Shown here piece by piece: positions 39,694 through 48,738 of a stretch of DNA of 64,000 nucleotides; the stretch's first letter is position 1, and each line of letters starts with the position of its first letter. The DNA lies in assembly GCF_017815135.1 (NCBI RefSeq), contig NZ_JAGJCF010000015.1:62001-126000 (forward strand). Direction: 5' to 3'. Both the position numbers and the translations under genes were made by a program. The notes beneath the pieces are model-generated. The model had not been told where the DNA came from and made no database searches. It saw nothing but the letters and a program-made list of their open reading frames with translations. The DNA is from Jiella mangrovi (GTDB lineage Bacteria; Pseudomonadota; Alphaproteobacteria; Rhizobiales; Rhizobiaceae).

Positions 39694-40032
39694 CTAGACC
39701 CGGACCCAGACCTGCGTCTTGCAGAAGACCTTGAGGGCGCAGCCGGTCAGTTCCAGCTTCGTCTCGGTGACGCGGGCCGTGCCGGAATAGGTGCGGTCGT
39801 CGCGCGGGTCGGTGACCTCGCCGGTATATTGTCCGGCCGAACCGCTCATCCGGCCGACCGACTTGCCCTTGTGCTCGCCGGTGATCACCGTGGCGCAGAA
39901 GTTGTTGCCGCAATTGCTGACGCTGACGATGCCGCCGCCGGGGGCGCGCCACTTTCCAAGGATCGGCTCGGCGGCGAGCGAGGGCGTGGCGAAGCTCGCG
40001 GCGAGGGCGGCTGCGAGGATCAGGGATTTCAT
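39694..40032 (-). CDS. DUF2147-family secreted protein, copy 2
   Basis: A 112-aa paralogue of the neighbouring DUF2147 protein with the same plan: signal peptide MKSLILAAALAASFATPSLA, GKWRAPGGGIVSVSNCGNNFC, GEHKGKSVGRMSGSAGQYTG and TGCALKVFCKTQVWVRV. The ATG at 40032 is well supported. The two copies are in tandem, which suggests a local duplication followed by divergence. Periplasmic role unknown. Confidence 0.87.
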   Translation of the reverse strand: MKSLILAAALAASFATPSLAAEPILGKWRAPGGGIVSVSNCGNNFCATVITGEHKGKSVGRMSGSAGQYTGEVTDPRDDRTYSGTARVTETKLELTGCALKVFCKTQVWVRV

Positions 40033-40522
40033 CGGATCATATCCTTCGGTCATCAAATCGTTCGTTGCGGATCCCGGCCAAGCCGGCATCGTGTCGATGG
40101 TCCGCTGCAGGCAGCTCCGGCCGTCGCCCGAAAACCGTCGCGGCTGTGCTTCGCCGCCTCCGCGCCATGTCGTTACGACTGGAAACATGCGGGGGCCAAC
40201 TCGCCGTCGCGGCGGCTCAACCAGCGGCTGCCGTTCCTCCACCAGTTCGATGTGGCAAGATGGTGGCTCCTGCCGTTCGCTCACGGCCTTGTGTCATCGG
40301 CGTGTCAGAACAACGTCCCGGGACTGGCAGTTCTCGCGGCTTTCAGCTTGATCGGTGCCCGGTAGAGAGGGAAGGAGCCAACCGCGCTTTCTGGCGGTGC
40401 ACTTTATTTGCCCTTGCGGCAGTTGCCGGCATTCACGGCGAATTAAGCGAAAATTTTAAGCGCCTCTTCAAGCGATGGCGGGATGATCCTTCCCATAAGA
40501 AACCAGGAACGGGACAGGGATC
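40033..40522. other. 490-bp divergent intergenic region
   Basis: Lies between DUF2147 copy 2 (minus) and the Sel1-like small gene (plus). It is mixed GC content with an AT-richer segment at about 40435-40465. Long open frames cross it, but none has a ribosome site or recognisable features. It probably holds two divergent promoters. Confidence 0.35.
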
Positions 40523-40798
40523 ATGGCACATATCGACAACACCGCTTTCACCACCGCCACCGCGACCAGCGGCGCTGCCCATGTCGACGGCGCGGTTCTG
40601 ATGAATCTCGGCCTTCGCGCGGCGCTGGGCCGTGATGGCGCGGTCGATCTCGTCGCCGCCCACATGTATTTCAACCTCGCCGACCGCAGGGGTGCCGAGG
40701 GCGCGGCGGCCCATCGCCAGGAAGTCGCCTGCGACATGTCGAAGGGTGAGATCGCCACGGCGCTTCGGGCCGCGCGCAAATGGTTGACGCTGCACTGA
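40523..40798 (+). CDS. Small Sel1-like repeat protein
   Basis: A 91-aa protein with one and a half Sel1/TPR-like helical repeats: LMNLGLRAALGRDGAVDLVAAHMYFNLADRRG, then AAAHRQEVACDMSKGEIATALRAARKWL. This is a common alphaproteobacterial small protein type whose function is unknown. The central repeat has the A-x-x-LG-x-x-Y/A-x-x-G spacing typical of Sel1. An AGGGA stretch precedes the ATG. It is convergent with the HisC-like gene. Confidence 0.8.
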   Translation: MAHIDNTAFTTATATSGAAHVDGAVLMNLGLRAALGRDGAVDLVAAHMYFNLADRRGAEGAAAHRQEVACDMSKGEIATALRAARKWLTLH

Positions 40799-40865
40799 GC
40801 GCGCCGATCGCGAGGCCCTGCCGGCTGCTGCCTGCCGCCGGTGCTCCATCTATCCAGCTTAAGGC

Positions 40866-41978
40866 TCAGGTCGCCGTGGGGCGACCGACCTCGGCGATGG
40901 CGCCCATGAGCGCGTCCTCGAAAAGGGCGAGATCGTCCGGCGTTCCGACCGAGACCCGGATCATCCGGTCCAGCGGCTCGACGCCCGGCATGCGGATGAA
41001 GACGCCGCGCTTCAGAACGGCGGCCAGCAGCGTGCGAGCGTAGTCGCCGTTGCCGCCGCAATCGATCGCGACGAAATTGGTGGCGGAGGGAAGTGGGGTC
41101 ATGTTCGCCCGCCGTGCGATCGCGGCCAATTCCTCGCGCGCGTGCGCGATCCTTATAATTGTCGCCCTGAGATGGTCCTGATCGGCGAGCGCGGCGAGCG
41201 CACCGGCCTGGGCCATGCGCGAGACACCGAAATGATTGCGGACCTTGTCGAACTGGGCGATCGCGGCCGGTTCCCCGACGACATAGGCAACCCGCACGCC
41301 GGCCATGCCATAGGCCTTCGAAAAGGTGCGAAAGCGCAGGAGGTTTGGCCGCATCAGCGAGATCGGCGGCAGGCTGCCGTCGGGCGCAAGGTCACTATAG
41401 GCCTCGTCGAGGACGAGGATGGTCTCTTCGGGGACCGCGTCGATCAGCCGCCCGATCGTCGCTGCGTCATGGACGCTGCCGGTCGGATTGTCGGGATTGG
41501 CGAAATAGAGAAGCTTTGGACGGACATCCCGTGCCCGCGCGGCCAGGGCTTCGGGATCCTCGTGGTCGTCCGCCCGGTAGGGGACGAAGTCGAGCCGGGC
41601 GCCGTGGCCGGCGACGTGGTAGTTGAAGGTCGGATACGCGCCGTAGGAGGTCACGACCCGGTCGCCGGGGACCGCCGCGAGATGGACGAGATGGCCGAGC
41701 AGGCCGTCGATGCCCTCGCCGATGGCGATGTTCTCCATGCCGATGCCGTGGTGATCGGCGATCGCGCGCTTCAGCTCGTATTGCTCCGGATCGCCATAGG
41801 CCCAGCTCTCTCGCGCCGCCTCAGCCATGGCTTCGAGCACCATCGGCGATGGGCCGAAGACGCTTTCGTTGGCGCCGAGCCGGGCACGGAACTTTACTCC
41901 CATGCGCCGCTCCAGCGCCTCCGGGCCGACGAAGGGGATGGTCGCGGGGAGCGAGCGGGCAAGGTCGGTAAACAGCAT
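40866..41978 (-). CDS. HisC-like pyridoxal-phosphate aminotransferase
   Basis: A 370-aa fold-type I aminotransferase of the histidinol-phosphate aminotransferase group: LGANESVFGPSP, YGDPEQYELKRAIA, FANPDNPTG, LDEAYSDLAP, the lysine in RTFSKAYGMAGVRVAYVVG and the C-terminal IRVSVGTPDDL. Without other his genes nearby it may act on histidinol phosphate, aromatic amino acids or another substrate, so no gene symbol is given. A short gap separates it from the upstream gamma-carbonic anhydrase gene on the same strand. Confidence 0.88.
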   Translation of the reverse strand: MLFTDLARSLPATIPFVGPEALERRMGVKFRARLGANESVFGPSPMVLEAMAEAARESWAYGDPEQYELKRAIADHHGIGMENIAIGEGIDGLLGHLVHLAAVPGDRVVTSYGAYPTFNYHVAGHGARLDFVPYRADDHEDPEALAARARDVRPKLLYFANPDNPTGSVHDAATIGRLIDAVPEETILVLDEAYSDLAPDGSLPPISLMRPNLLRFRTFSKAYGMAGVRVAYVVGEPAAIAQFDKVRNHFGVSRMAQAGALAALADQDHLRATIIRIAHAREELAAIARRANMTPLPSATNFVAIDCGGNGDYARTLLAAVLKRGVFIRMPGVEPLDRMIRVSVGTPDDLALFEDALMGAIAEVGRPTAT

Positions 41979-42101
41979 TGCAGGGTTCCGGCGGTCGCGC
42001 GGCCGGCTTTACCGGCTGGCCGCGAGGGACGTTTCACGAAGGTGATGCGTCTTACGCCCAGTTGCCGCTCGCGAAAAGATGCGCGCAGCCGGTCGGCTCG
42101 G

Positions 42102-42629
42102 CTACTCGGCGATCGGCTTCAGGCCGGCGGCAAAAAGCTGGCCGTTCTTCTCGTAGTGGCGTGCCGATTCCCGCAGCTTTTCGGCCGCCGCCTCATCGAG
42201 CGTGCGCACCGCCTTGGCCGGCGAGCCGACGATCAGCGAGTTTTCGGGAAACTCCTTGCCTTCGGTGACGAGGGCGTTCGCCCCGATGATCGAGTTCCTG
42301 CCGATTCTCGCGCCGTTCAGCACCGTCGCGCCCATGCCGATCAGGACGTTTTCCTCGATCGTGCAGCCATGGACGATCGCGGCGTGTCCGATGGTGCAGC
42401 CGGCAGCGATCGTCAGCGGCGAGCCCATGTCGCTGTGCAGGACGGCATTGTCCTGGACGTTGGTGGCTTCGCCGATCTCGATCCACTCATTGTCGCCGCG
42501 AATGACCGCGCCAAACCAGACGCCGGCGCCCCGGCCGAGCCGCACCCGCCCGATCACCTGAGCATTCGGTGCGATGAAGACATCCTCGCCGATCTGCGGG
42601 CGATCCTCGCCAAGTTGATAGACCGGCAT
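42102..42629 (-). CDS. Gamma-class carbonic anhydrase-like hexapeptide protein
   Basis: A 175-aa left-handed beta-helix protein with hexapeptide repeats and a C-terminal helix. The three zinc-binding histidines of the gamma class are in place: H65 (VLHSD), H82 and H87 (GHAAIVHGC). An Arg and Asp/Gln in AVIRGDNEWIEIGEATNVQD complete the active-site set. Members are trimers that may hydrate CO2, although many lack measurable activity. ATG at 42629. Confidence 0.92.
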   Translation of the reverse strand: MPVYQLGEDRPQIGEDVFIAPNAQVIGRVRLGRGAGVWFGAVIRGDNEWIEIGEATNVQDNAVLHSDMGSPLTIAAGCTIGHAAIVHGCTIEENVLIGMGATVLNGARIGRNSIIGANALVTEGKEFPENSLIVGSPAKAVRTLDEAAAEKLRESARHYEKNGQLFAAGLKPIAE

Positions 42630-42853
42630 CGCCGTCCTCCCGTTGGTTTGCTTTGCGGCAAGCTTGCGCGCCGCCGACGGCGAAGGTCAAGCATGGGCGC
42701 GACGTCCCGCCCCGAGAGACGAAATGCGGACCGGCTGGAATGCGTCTTCCCGAGAAAGCCGTTGAAAAGGTTGACGCCCGGCCTTGCGGTCTTGCACCCG
42801 CACAGGGTGAGGGCCACCGTGCGGCCCGCATCGACGGCGTTGGGACGCAGCAC

Positions 42854-43990
42854 ATGATCCGACTTCTCCACACGGCGGACTGGCAGATCGGCAAGCCCTT
42901 TGGCGGGTTCGACGAGGAGCGGCGGGTCGAATTGCGATCCGCGCGCTTTGCCGCCGTCGGGCGGATCGCCGCGCTGGCGCGAGACCGGGCCGTCGATGCC
43001 GTGCTCGTCGCCGGCGACGCCTTCGACGACAACACGGTCGCCGAACGGGACGTGAACCGCGTGCTCGACGAGATGGCGGCCTATCGCGGCCCGTGGATCT
43101 TCCTGCCCGGAAATCACGATGCGGCGGTGACCGGCAGCGTCTGGGCGCGGCTGCGCGGACATCTGTCCCGGCGGGGCCTTGCCAATGTCGTCATTGCCGA
43201 CGAGCCGGCGGCGATCGATCTTCTGGACGGGCGCCTCGCCATCCTGCCGGCGCCGCTCGTCCGCCGCCACGAAGGTGCCGACCTGACCGGCTGGTTCGAC
43301 CATGCCGAAACGCCGCCGGGTGCGGTGAGGGTCGGGCTTGCCCATGGCGCGCTGGAAAACCGGCTGCCGGAGGCCGCCGATGCGGCCAATCCGATCGCCG
43401 AGACCCGCACGACGACCGCCAGGCTCGACTATCTGGCGCTCGGCGACTGGCATGGCTTCCTCGCCGAGGTCGCTCCGAAGACGGTTTATGCCGGAACGCC
43501 GGAGCCCGATCGTTATCCCTCCAACGAGCCCGGCCATGTGGCGCTCGTCGAGATCGACGGGCCGGGCGACCAGCCCCGTATAGAGCGCGTGCCGGTTGCT
43601 CTTTATAGATGGACCGCGCGAAGCGAGCGCCTCGATGGCGATGCCGGCGGGCTCGAAGCGACGTTTTCGACCTTCGACGATCCCGGCAAGACGCTTTTGA
43701 AGCTGACGCTCGCCGGCAGCCTCTCCCTGCGCGAAAGGGTGCGCCTGGAGGAGACCATCGCCCACTGGCGCGACCGCTTCTTCTCTCTCGACATTCGTGA
43801 CGACGACCTCTTCGACGAGCCGGACGAGGACGACCTCGATAAGATCGATCTCTCCGGTTTCGTCAGGACCGCGATCGAGGCGCTGCGCGCCAAGGCCGCC
43901 GACCCGGCCGATCCCGAACGCGAAGCCGCGCGGCTGGCGATCCGCATGGCCTATGTGGAGCATCGCCGGCTCTCGGGGACGGAGGGCTGA
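42854..43990 (+). CDS. Metallophosphoesterase nuclease subunit (SbcD/YhaO-like)
   Basis: A 378-aa Mre11-type phosphoesterase. Metal-binding motifs in order are LLHTADWQIG (about D9), LVAGDAFDDN, LPGNHDAA, a GLAHG and LGDWHG. A C-terminal capping domain follows. The ATG at 42854 begins the conserved MIRLLHTADW; the upstream extension (from 42653) is rejected. It is followed 1 bp later by the large ATPase gene, so the two form a coupled operon encoding an SbcCD- or YhaO/YhaN-like complex for double-strand-break end processing. Confidence 0.9.
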   Translation: MIRLLHTADWQIGKPFGGFDEERRVELRSARFAAVGRIAALARDRAVDAVLVAGDAFDDNTVAERDVNRVLDEMAAYRGPWIFLPGNHDAAVTGSVWARLRGHLSRRGLANVVIADEPAAIDLLDGRLAILPAPLVRRHEGADLTGWFDHAETPPGAVRVGLAHGALENRLPEAADAANPIAETRTTTARLDYLALGDWHGFLAEVAPKTVYAGTPEPDRYPSNEPGHVALVEIDGPGDQPRIERVPVALYRWTARSERLDGDAGGLEATFSTFDDPGKTLLKLTLAGSLSLRERVRLEETIAHWRDRFFSLDIRDDDLFDEPDEDDLDKIDLSGFVRTAIEALRAKAADPADPEREAARLAIRMAYVEHRRLSGTEG

Positions 43991-43991
43991 G

Positions 43992-46655
43992 ATGCATCTG
44001 AAGTCGCTTCGCGTCACGGAATTCGCCAGCATCATGGACGCCTCGCTGGAGGGGCTCGATCCCGGCCTCAACGTCGTCGTCGGCGACAACGAGGCCGGCA
44101 AGTCGACGCTTCTCAAGGCACTGCGCGCCGCCTTCTTCCAGAAATATCGCGGGCGCGGCGAAGCGGTGGAAGCCTTTCTGCCCTATGGCGGCGACGGACG
44201 GCGGCCGACGGTCTCGGTCGGCTTTTCCCATGACGGCGCCGACTATCTGTTGTCGAAGAGTTTTCTCACCCGCCCGGCCGCCGAACTCGCCGGGCCCTGG
44301 GCGTCTCCGGTTTCCGGCGATGCGGTGGAGGAAAAACTCGCCGAGCTGCTCGGCTTCGTTCATCCGGGGCGGGGCGATTCCAAACTCTCCGAGCACCAGG
44401 GCGCCTTCGGCCTTTTGTGGGTCGAGCAGGGTCGCTCCAATATCGGCCTCGACATCGGCGCGGGCCGCGACGCGGTCACGGCGTCCCTCGAAGGCGAGGT
44501 CGGCACGATCCTCGGCGGCGAGCGCGGCCGCGCGCTGATCAACGCGGCGAAGGCGCTGAACGACCGGCACTTCACCGCCACCGGCCGGATCGGCGCGAAT
44601 GCGCCGCTGAAGGCGATCGACGACGAGCTCGCCACCGCCCGGCAGGAGCTTTCGCAAAAGCGCGCGGCCTTCGGCGAACTGGAGCAGAAGCTGAAGCGTC
44701 TGGAGGATCGCCGCCGGGCGCTGAAGGGCTATGAGGACGCAAAGACGCTTGAGAAGGCGAGCGAGGCGCTGCGCGCGGCCGAGGCCGCCTTGCGCCGTGC
44801 CGAGGACCGGGACCGGGAATGGCAGGCGGCACACGCGGCGGTGAAGCAGGCCGAGGCGATGCGGGCCGGCGCCGTCGAGGCACTGAAGCGGCGCGATCAT
44901 CTGACCGCGCAGTCCGCCGCGTCGCAGAAGGCGTTCGAGGCCGCTGCCGCCGATTTCGCCGAGATCGACGCGGCGGCCCGCAGCGCGGCCGAGACGGTCA
45001 GCGCCGCCGCCAAGGCCCATGACGACGCGCGCGCCGCGCTCAAATCGGCCGAGGACCGCCACGAGGCCCATCGCCGGCGCGCCGATCTTGCCCGCGAGAG
45101 CGCGGCGCGCGACCGGCTCCGCAGTGTCGTCGAGCAAGCCGGAAACCTGGCCGAAAAGATCGCCGCCCTCCTTGCGAGGCGCGATCTCATCGCAATCGAC
45201 CAGAAGGCGCTGACAGCCATCGACAGGGCCGAGCGCGCTCGGCGCGACTGCGAGGTGCGGCTGCAGGTCGCCGCGCCGGCGGTGACCTTCGAACCGGAAG
45301 CGGGCGGCGGCGTCCGCGCGCCGGACGGAAGAGCGATCCTTTCCGGTGAGACCCAGCGCGTCGTCTCGCCCAGCCGCTTTCTTCTCGAGGGTTTCGGCGC
45401 CGTGACGATCGAACCCGGCGGCGGCGCGGCCAATCTGGAATCGGAACTGCGCGAGGCGACGGGCGCGCTGGACAAGCTTTTGAAGGCATGCGGGTCCGAA
45501 AGCGAAGCCGATGCCCGCCGGCTTTTCGCCAAGCGTCAGGAGCTTGAAGCGGAGCTCAAACTTTTGTCCACCCGCCGGGACGCCCTCGTGCCGGAGGGGC
45601 TCGATGCGGCGAGGGCGCGGCTTGGCGCCGCCGAGGCGGCCGTCGGCCGGCTGACGGCAGCCGTTGCCGGCGAGCCGGACGGCGCCGGCAATCTGGCCGA
45701 CGATAGCGAGACCGCAGGGGACCGTCTCGTCGCCGCGCTGGAGACGGCACGCCGCAATGCGGCCGCAGCCGACGAGGCCCTGCGGATCGCATCGCGCGAA
45801 AGCGAGGCGGCGACCCTTGCAAGGGTCAGCGCCGAAAGCGACCTCACCCACTTCAAGTCGCAGGCCGAGCGGGCCCGTGCTGATGTCGAGGCTGCCGAGG
45901 CGGGCCTCTCGCGCGCGGCCCTGTCGGAGCGGCTGGCCGAGGCCGACGCGGATCTGGAAGCAAAGCGCGGACGGCTCTCTCTCACACAGCGTCAGCGCGA
46001 GGAGGAAGGCGCGGAGGCCGCCGAAGCCCGGCGCAAGGCGGCCGAAAAGGCGCTCCGCCAGATTTCCCAGACGCTCCAGCACTTGCGCGACGAAACCATC
46101 GGCCTCGAAGGCGAGGTGCGCGCGGCCGGCGGCAGCGGTGTCGGCGAGGCGGTGCAATTGCTGGAAGAGCGGATCGCCGATCTCGAACGCCGGCGGCAAA
46201 GGACGTCACTCGAGGCCGACGCCGCGCGACTTCTTTACCGGACGCTGCTCGATGCCCAGCGCACGGCGCGCGAACACTGGCTTGGGCCGATCAAGACCCG
46301 CGTCGCGCCCTTCCTGAAGCTTTTGCATCCTGAAAGCGATATCGATCTCGACGAAGAGACGCTCGAACTGAGGGGCCTGCGCCGCCAGGGCGTCGAGGAG
46401 CGCTTCGACCGGCTTTCGGCGGGTGCCCGCGAGCAGGTGGCGGTGATCACGCGGCTGGCGCTCGCCCAGGTTCTGAAGCAGGGCGGCCATCCGGCTGCGG
46501 TGATCCTCGACGATGCGCTGGTCAACACCGACGAACTTCGTCTCGAGCGCATGCATGAGGTGCTGCGGGCGGCCTCCCGCGAGCTGCAGGTCATCGTTCT
46601 GACCTGCCGCGAACGGGATTTTCGCGACCTCGGCGCGCCGATGTTCCGGCTCTGA
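43992..46655 (+). CDS. AAA/SMC-like ATPase partner (SbcC/YhaN-like)
   Basis: An 887-aa ABC/SMC-type ATPase. Walker A GDNEAGKST (31-39) is at the N-terminus. The signature LSAGAREQV (about 807-815) and Walker B AVILDDALVNTD (about 834-845) are at the C-terminus. Long Ala/Glu/Arg-rich coiled coils lie between them. Where Rad50/SbcC has a CxxC zinc hook, this protein has a roughly 60-residue Gly/Pro/Val-rich, beta-like insertion (about 418-477, VTFEPEAGGGVRAP and LLEGFGAVTIEPGG). The start overlaps the nuclease gene's end region (stop, 1 nt, ATG). It probably tethers or processes DNA ends. Closest to YhaN-type proteins. Confidence 0.9.
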   Translation: MHLKSLRVTEFASIMDASLEGLDPGLNVVVGDNEAGKSTLLKALRAAFFQKYRGRGEAVEAFLPYGGDGRRPTVSVGFSHDGADYLLSKSFLTRPAAELAGPWASPVSGDAVEEKLAELLGFVHPGRGDSKLSEHQGAFGLLWVEQGRSNIGLDIGAGRDAVTASLEGEVGTILGGERGRALINAAKALNDRHFTATGRIGANAPLKAIDDELATARQELSQKRAAFGELEQKLKRLEDRRRALKGYEDAKTLEKASEALRAAEAALRRAEDRDREWQAAHAAVKQAEAMRAGAVEALKRRDHLTAQSAASQKAFEAAAADFAEIDAAARSAAETVSAAAKAHDDARAALKSAEDRHEAHRRRADLARESAARDRLRSVVEQAGNLAEKIAALLARRDLIAIDQKALTAIDRAERARRDCEVRLQVAAPAVTFEPEAGGGVRAPDGRAILSGETQRVVSPSRFLLEGFGAVTIEPGGGAANLESELREATGALDKLLKACGSESEADARRLFAKRQELEAELKLLSTRRDALVPEGLDAARARLGAAEAAVGRLTAAVAGEPDGAGNLADDSETAGDRLVAALETARRNAAAADEALRIASRESEAATLARVSAESDLTHFKSQAERARADVEAAEAGLSRAALSERLAEADADLEAKRGRLSLTQRQREEEGAEAAEARRKAAEKALRQISQTLQHLRDETIGLEGEVRAAGGSGVGEAVQLLEERIADLERRRQRTSLEADAARLLYRTLLDAQRTAREHWLGPIKTRVAPFLKLLHPESDIDLDEETLELRGLRRQGVEERFDRLSAGAREQVAVITRLALAQVLKQGGHPAAVILDDALVNTDELRLERMHEVLRAASRELQVIVLTCRERDFRDLGAPMFRL

Positions 46656-47083
46656 TTCGCTGGTCGGAAGCCAAAACCGCGTCAATGCGAAAGCGATGCC
46701 GAAACAGCCTTTCGGCCGTCGTCAAGCCAGGCGCAAGCTTCAATCCACCGCAGAACGGGCCGTCCGCAGCGGCAGCGACGCGGTCGGACCCGTCCATCTT
46801 GCGAAAAACCGCGAAAAACGCCCAGAAACGCCGGATCTGAGCGTGTGGTTACTGGTGGGTGAATGAAAAAGTGGCATCGGCGCAACAGGGGTGTGTCCAA
46901 AGCGTCCCAAGAGGCCCAGTGTGTCCTTTATGCGATTGCATCGAATCCGCGTGTGGATATTGTCGCTTTCAGAAAGATCGCGGGGGCAAACGGCTTCGGA
47001 CTTTCAAAGAGGGGATGGGGCAGGGAAGGCTGTCCTTCATACAAGGCCCAACCCTAACCTATTAATTGACTGGAGGTCAGGAC
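46656..47083. other. 428-bp upstream region and leader of the porin gene
   Basis: AT-richer than its surroundings. A plausible sigma-70 promoter is TTGCAT (46935-46940), 16-bp spacer, TATTGT (46957-46962). It would leave a leader of about 115 nt. Three overlapping short open frames occur at 46859-47094, but none is convincing as a gene. Long 5' leaders on porin genes can be targets of small RNAs. Confidence 0.4.
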
Positions 47084-48292
47084 ATGAACATTAAGAGCCT
47101 TCTTCTCGGCTCCGCTGCGGCCCTCGTCGCAGTTTCCGGCGCCCGCGCTGCGGACGTCATCGTTCCGGTTGCACCGGAGCCCACGGATTACGTCAAGGTT
47201 TGCGACGTCTACGGCACCGGCTTCTACTACATCCCGGGCACCGAGACCTGCCTGTCGATCAACGGCTACGTCCGTTACAAGATCACCGCTTTCGGCGGCG
47301 TCACGGACGATGCAGGCACGGAATTCCTCACCAACGACGAGGGCGACAACTACTCGGTCAACTCGACCGTCCGCGTTCGTCTGAACTTCGACGCTCGTGA
47401 AGAGACCGAGCTCGGCACCCTGCGCGCCTTCGCTCGCGTTCAGGCCAGCAACGGCGGCGTTCCCGGTGAAGACGCCGGCTATGCGATGGACATGGGCTAC
47501 ATCCAGCTCGGTGGCCTGACCATGGGTTACCTCGACACCCTCTGGACCGAGGACGACGGTCTCCTGACCGATACCGACCTCGCGCTCGGCGACTTCCAGG
47601 TCAACCGCATCTCCTACACCTACGCTGCGAACGGTTTCTCGGCTGCGGTGTCGATCGAAGACGACGCAACGGGCGACTGGAAGCCCGACGTTGTTGGTCG
47701 TCTGGCCTATGCCGGTGGCTGGGGCCGCGCCTACATCGCTGGTTCGTATGACGAAGCCGAGCGTGGCGACGGCCTGCCGATCGCCGGTCTCGACAGCGAT
47801 GGCGACACCATCTTCGGTGTGCAGCCCGGCCAGGACGGCGCGTTCGCTCTGAAGGGCGGCCTGAGCCTCAAGGATCTCATCGCCACCGACTCCGAGCTCC
47901 GCGTCGAGGGTGGTTACGCTTTCGATCCGTCGTCTTACATGACCATCGGCATCTTCAATGGTCTCGGCAGCGATGCTTTCGCCACGGCGGTCAGCACTCT
48001 TCCGGTCGAGTGGCAGGTCGGTGCGGGCTACGCCCAGAGCTTCGGCAAGCTCGGCGTCGCGCTCTCGGGTGCTTACGGCCAGACGTTCGACTACTACAAC
48101 GACTCGGACGTCCTGGTTGCCGACAACGGCAAGTACTACAAGGTCGTCGGCAACGTCGGCTACGAGATCACCAAGAACTTCGACATGCTGGCCGAAATCT
48201 CCTACACCAAGCTCGACGCCGACCTGATCGGCGACGACAGCGACAGCCTCGACCAGACGGCTGGCTTCATCCAGTTCGTCCGCTCCTTCTAA
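47084..48292 (+). CDS. Alphaproteobacterial outer-membrane porin (Porin_2 family)
   Basis: A 402-aa beta-barrel porin like Omp2b or RopA of Rhizobiales. Signal peptide MNIKSLLLGSAAALVAVSGARA, then ADVIVPVAPEPTDYVKVCDVYGTGFYYIPGTETCLSINGYVRY, the strongly conserved N-terminal strand with two cysteines. Alternating acidic beta-strands follow, ending in FIQFVRSF with the terminal Phe needed for BAM insertion. An excellent GGAGG site precedes the ATG at 47084. The strong terminator suggests high expression. It allows passive uptake of small solutes across the outer membrane. Confidence 0.96.
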   Translation: MNIKSLLLGSAAALVAVSGARAADVIVPVAPEPTDYVKVCDVYGTGFYYIPGTETCLSINGYVRYKITAFGGVTDDAGTEFLTNDEGDNYSVNSTVRVRLNFDAREETELGTLRAFARVQASNGGVPGEDAGYAMDMGYIQLGGLTMGYLDTLWTEDDGLLTDTDLALGDFQVNRISYTYAANGFSAAVSIEDDATGDWKPDVVGRLAYAGGWGRAYIAGSYDEAERGDGLPIAGLDSDGDTIFGVQPGQDGAFALKGGLSLKDLIATDSELRVEGGYAFDPSSYMTIGIFNGLGSDAFATAVSTLPVEWQVGAGYAQSFGKLGVALSGAYGQTFDYYNDSDVLVADNGKYYKVVGNVGYEITKNFDMLAEISYTKLDADLIGDDSDSLDQTAGFIQFVRSF

Positions 48293-48323
48293 TCGAAGCG
48301 GCGAAAGCTGAAGCAATCTGATG

Positions 48324-48353
48324 AAGGCCCGGCGCAATGCGCCGGGCCTTTTT
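48324..48353 (+). terminator. Strong intrinsic terminator of the porin gene
   Basis: A perfect 12-bp stem, AAGGCCCGGCGC/GCGCCGGGCCTT (48324-48335 with 48339-48350), 3-nt loop, and a run of five T. Confidence 0.92.
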
Positions 48354-48498
48354 CGTTCAGGCATTTCGATGATTGCTGTCTCGCCCTGGGGCAGGGCGGT
48401 TCTCAGAGCGCTCCGCGTCCTCTGAGGCGCCTGATTGCGCAACACGATGTTCGAGCGCCGGCCACGACCTGGATCAGAAGGCGCACCGTTCGACCCGA

Positions 48499-48594
48499 CG
48501 TCATTCCCGGGTTCATCCGAGAAACTGGAACATACCGACAAAACAGAGGCTGAATCGGCGCACTGGATGCTCGGGACGGGGCCCGAGCATGACG
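48499..48594. repeat. REP-like palindromic intergenic element
   Basis: About 96 bp bounded by inverted CGTCAT (48499-48504) and ATGACG (48589-48594). The right half forms a 9-bp perfect hairpin, ATGCTCGGG/CCCGAGCAT (48567-48575 with 48582-48590). The left half carries the related CCCGGGTTCATCCGAG. The consensus CGTCATGCTCGGG...CCCGAGCAT is typical of dispersed palindromes in alphaproteobacterial genomes. Confidence 0.6.
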
Positions 48595-48694
48595 AACGCG
48601 ATGAAAGCGGACGCCTGATCCCGGAATGTCAGGCACTCGATCTGTGCCGTTCTCGTTAGAACGCCGTGCGTCCGAGTGGACGATCAACGAATGC

Positions 48695-48738
48695 TCTACA
48701 GCACCCGGCGATAACTTCGCATCGTCCGGTGCTGTAGA
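48695..48738. repeat. Large palindrome with 11-bp arms
   Basis: TCTACAGCACC (48695-48705) and GGTGCTGTAGA (48728-48738) are exact inverted copies. A nested CGAT/ATCG adds an inner stem. It is not followed by a T run. It looks like a dispersed structural element or the core of a small RNA, and no other copy is seen in the window. Confidence 0.5.

Noticed and set aside
43863-46199. 778-codon open frame antisense to the YhaN-like gene
   Set aside because: Shadow of a coiled-coil coding sequence; no motifs, and the sense frame has complete ATPase motifs.
46859-47094. Three overlapping short open frames before the porin gene
   Set aside because: All three frames are open because stops are sparse; none has a convincing ribosome site or family pattern.
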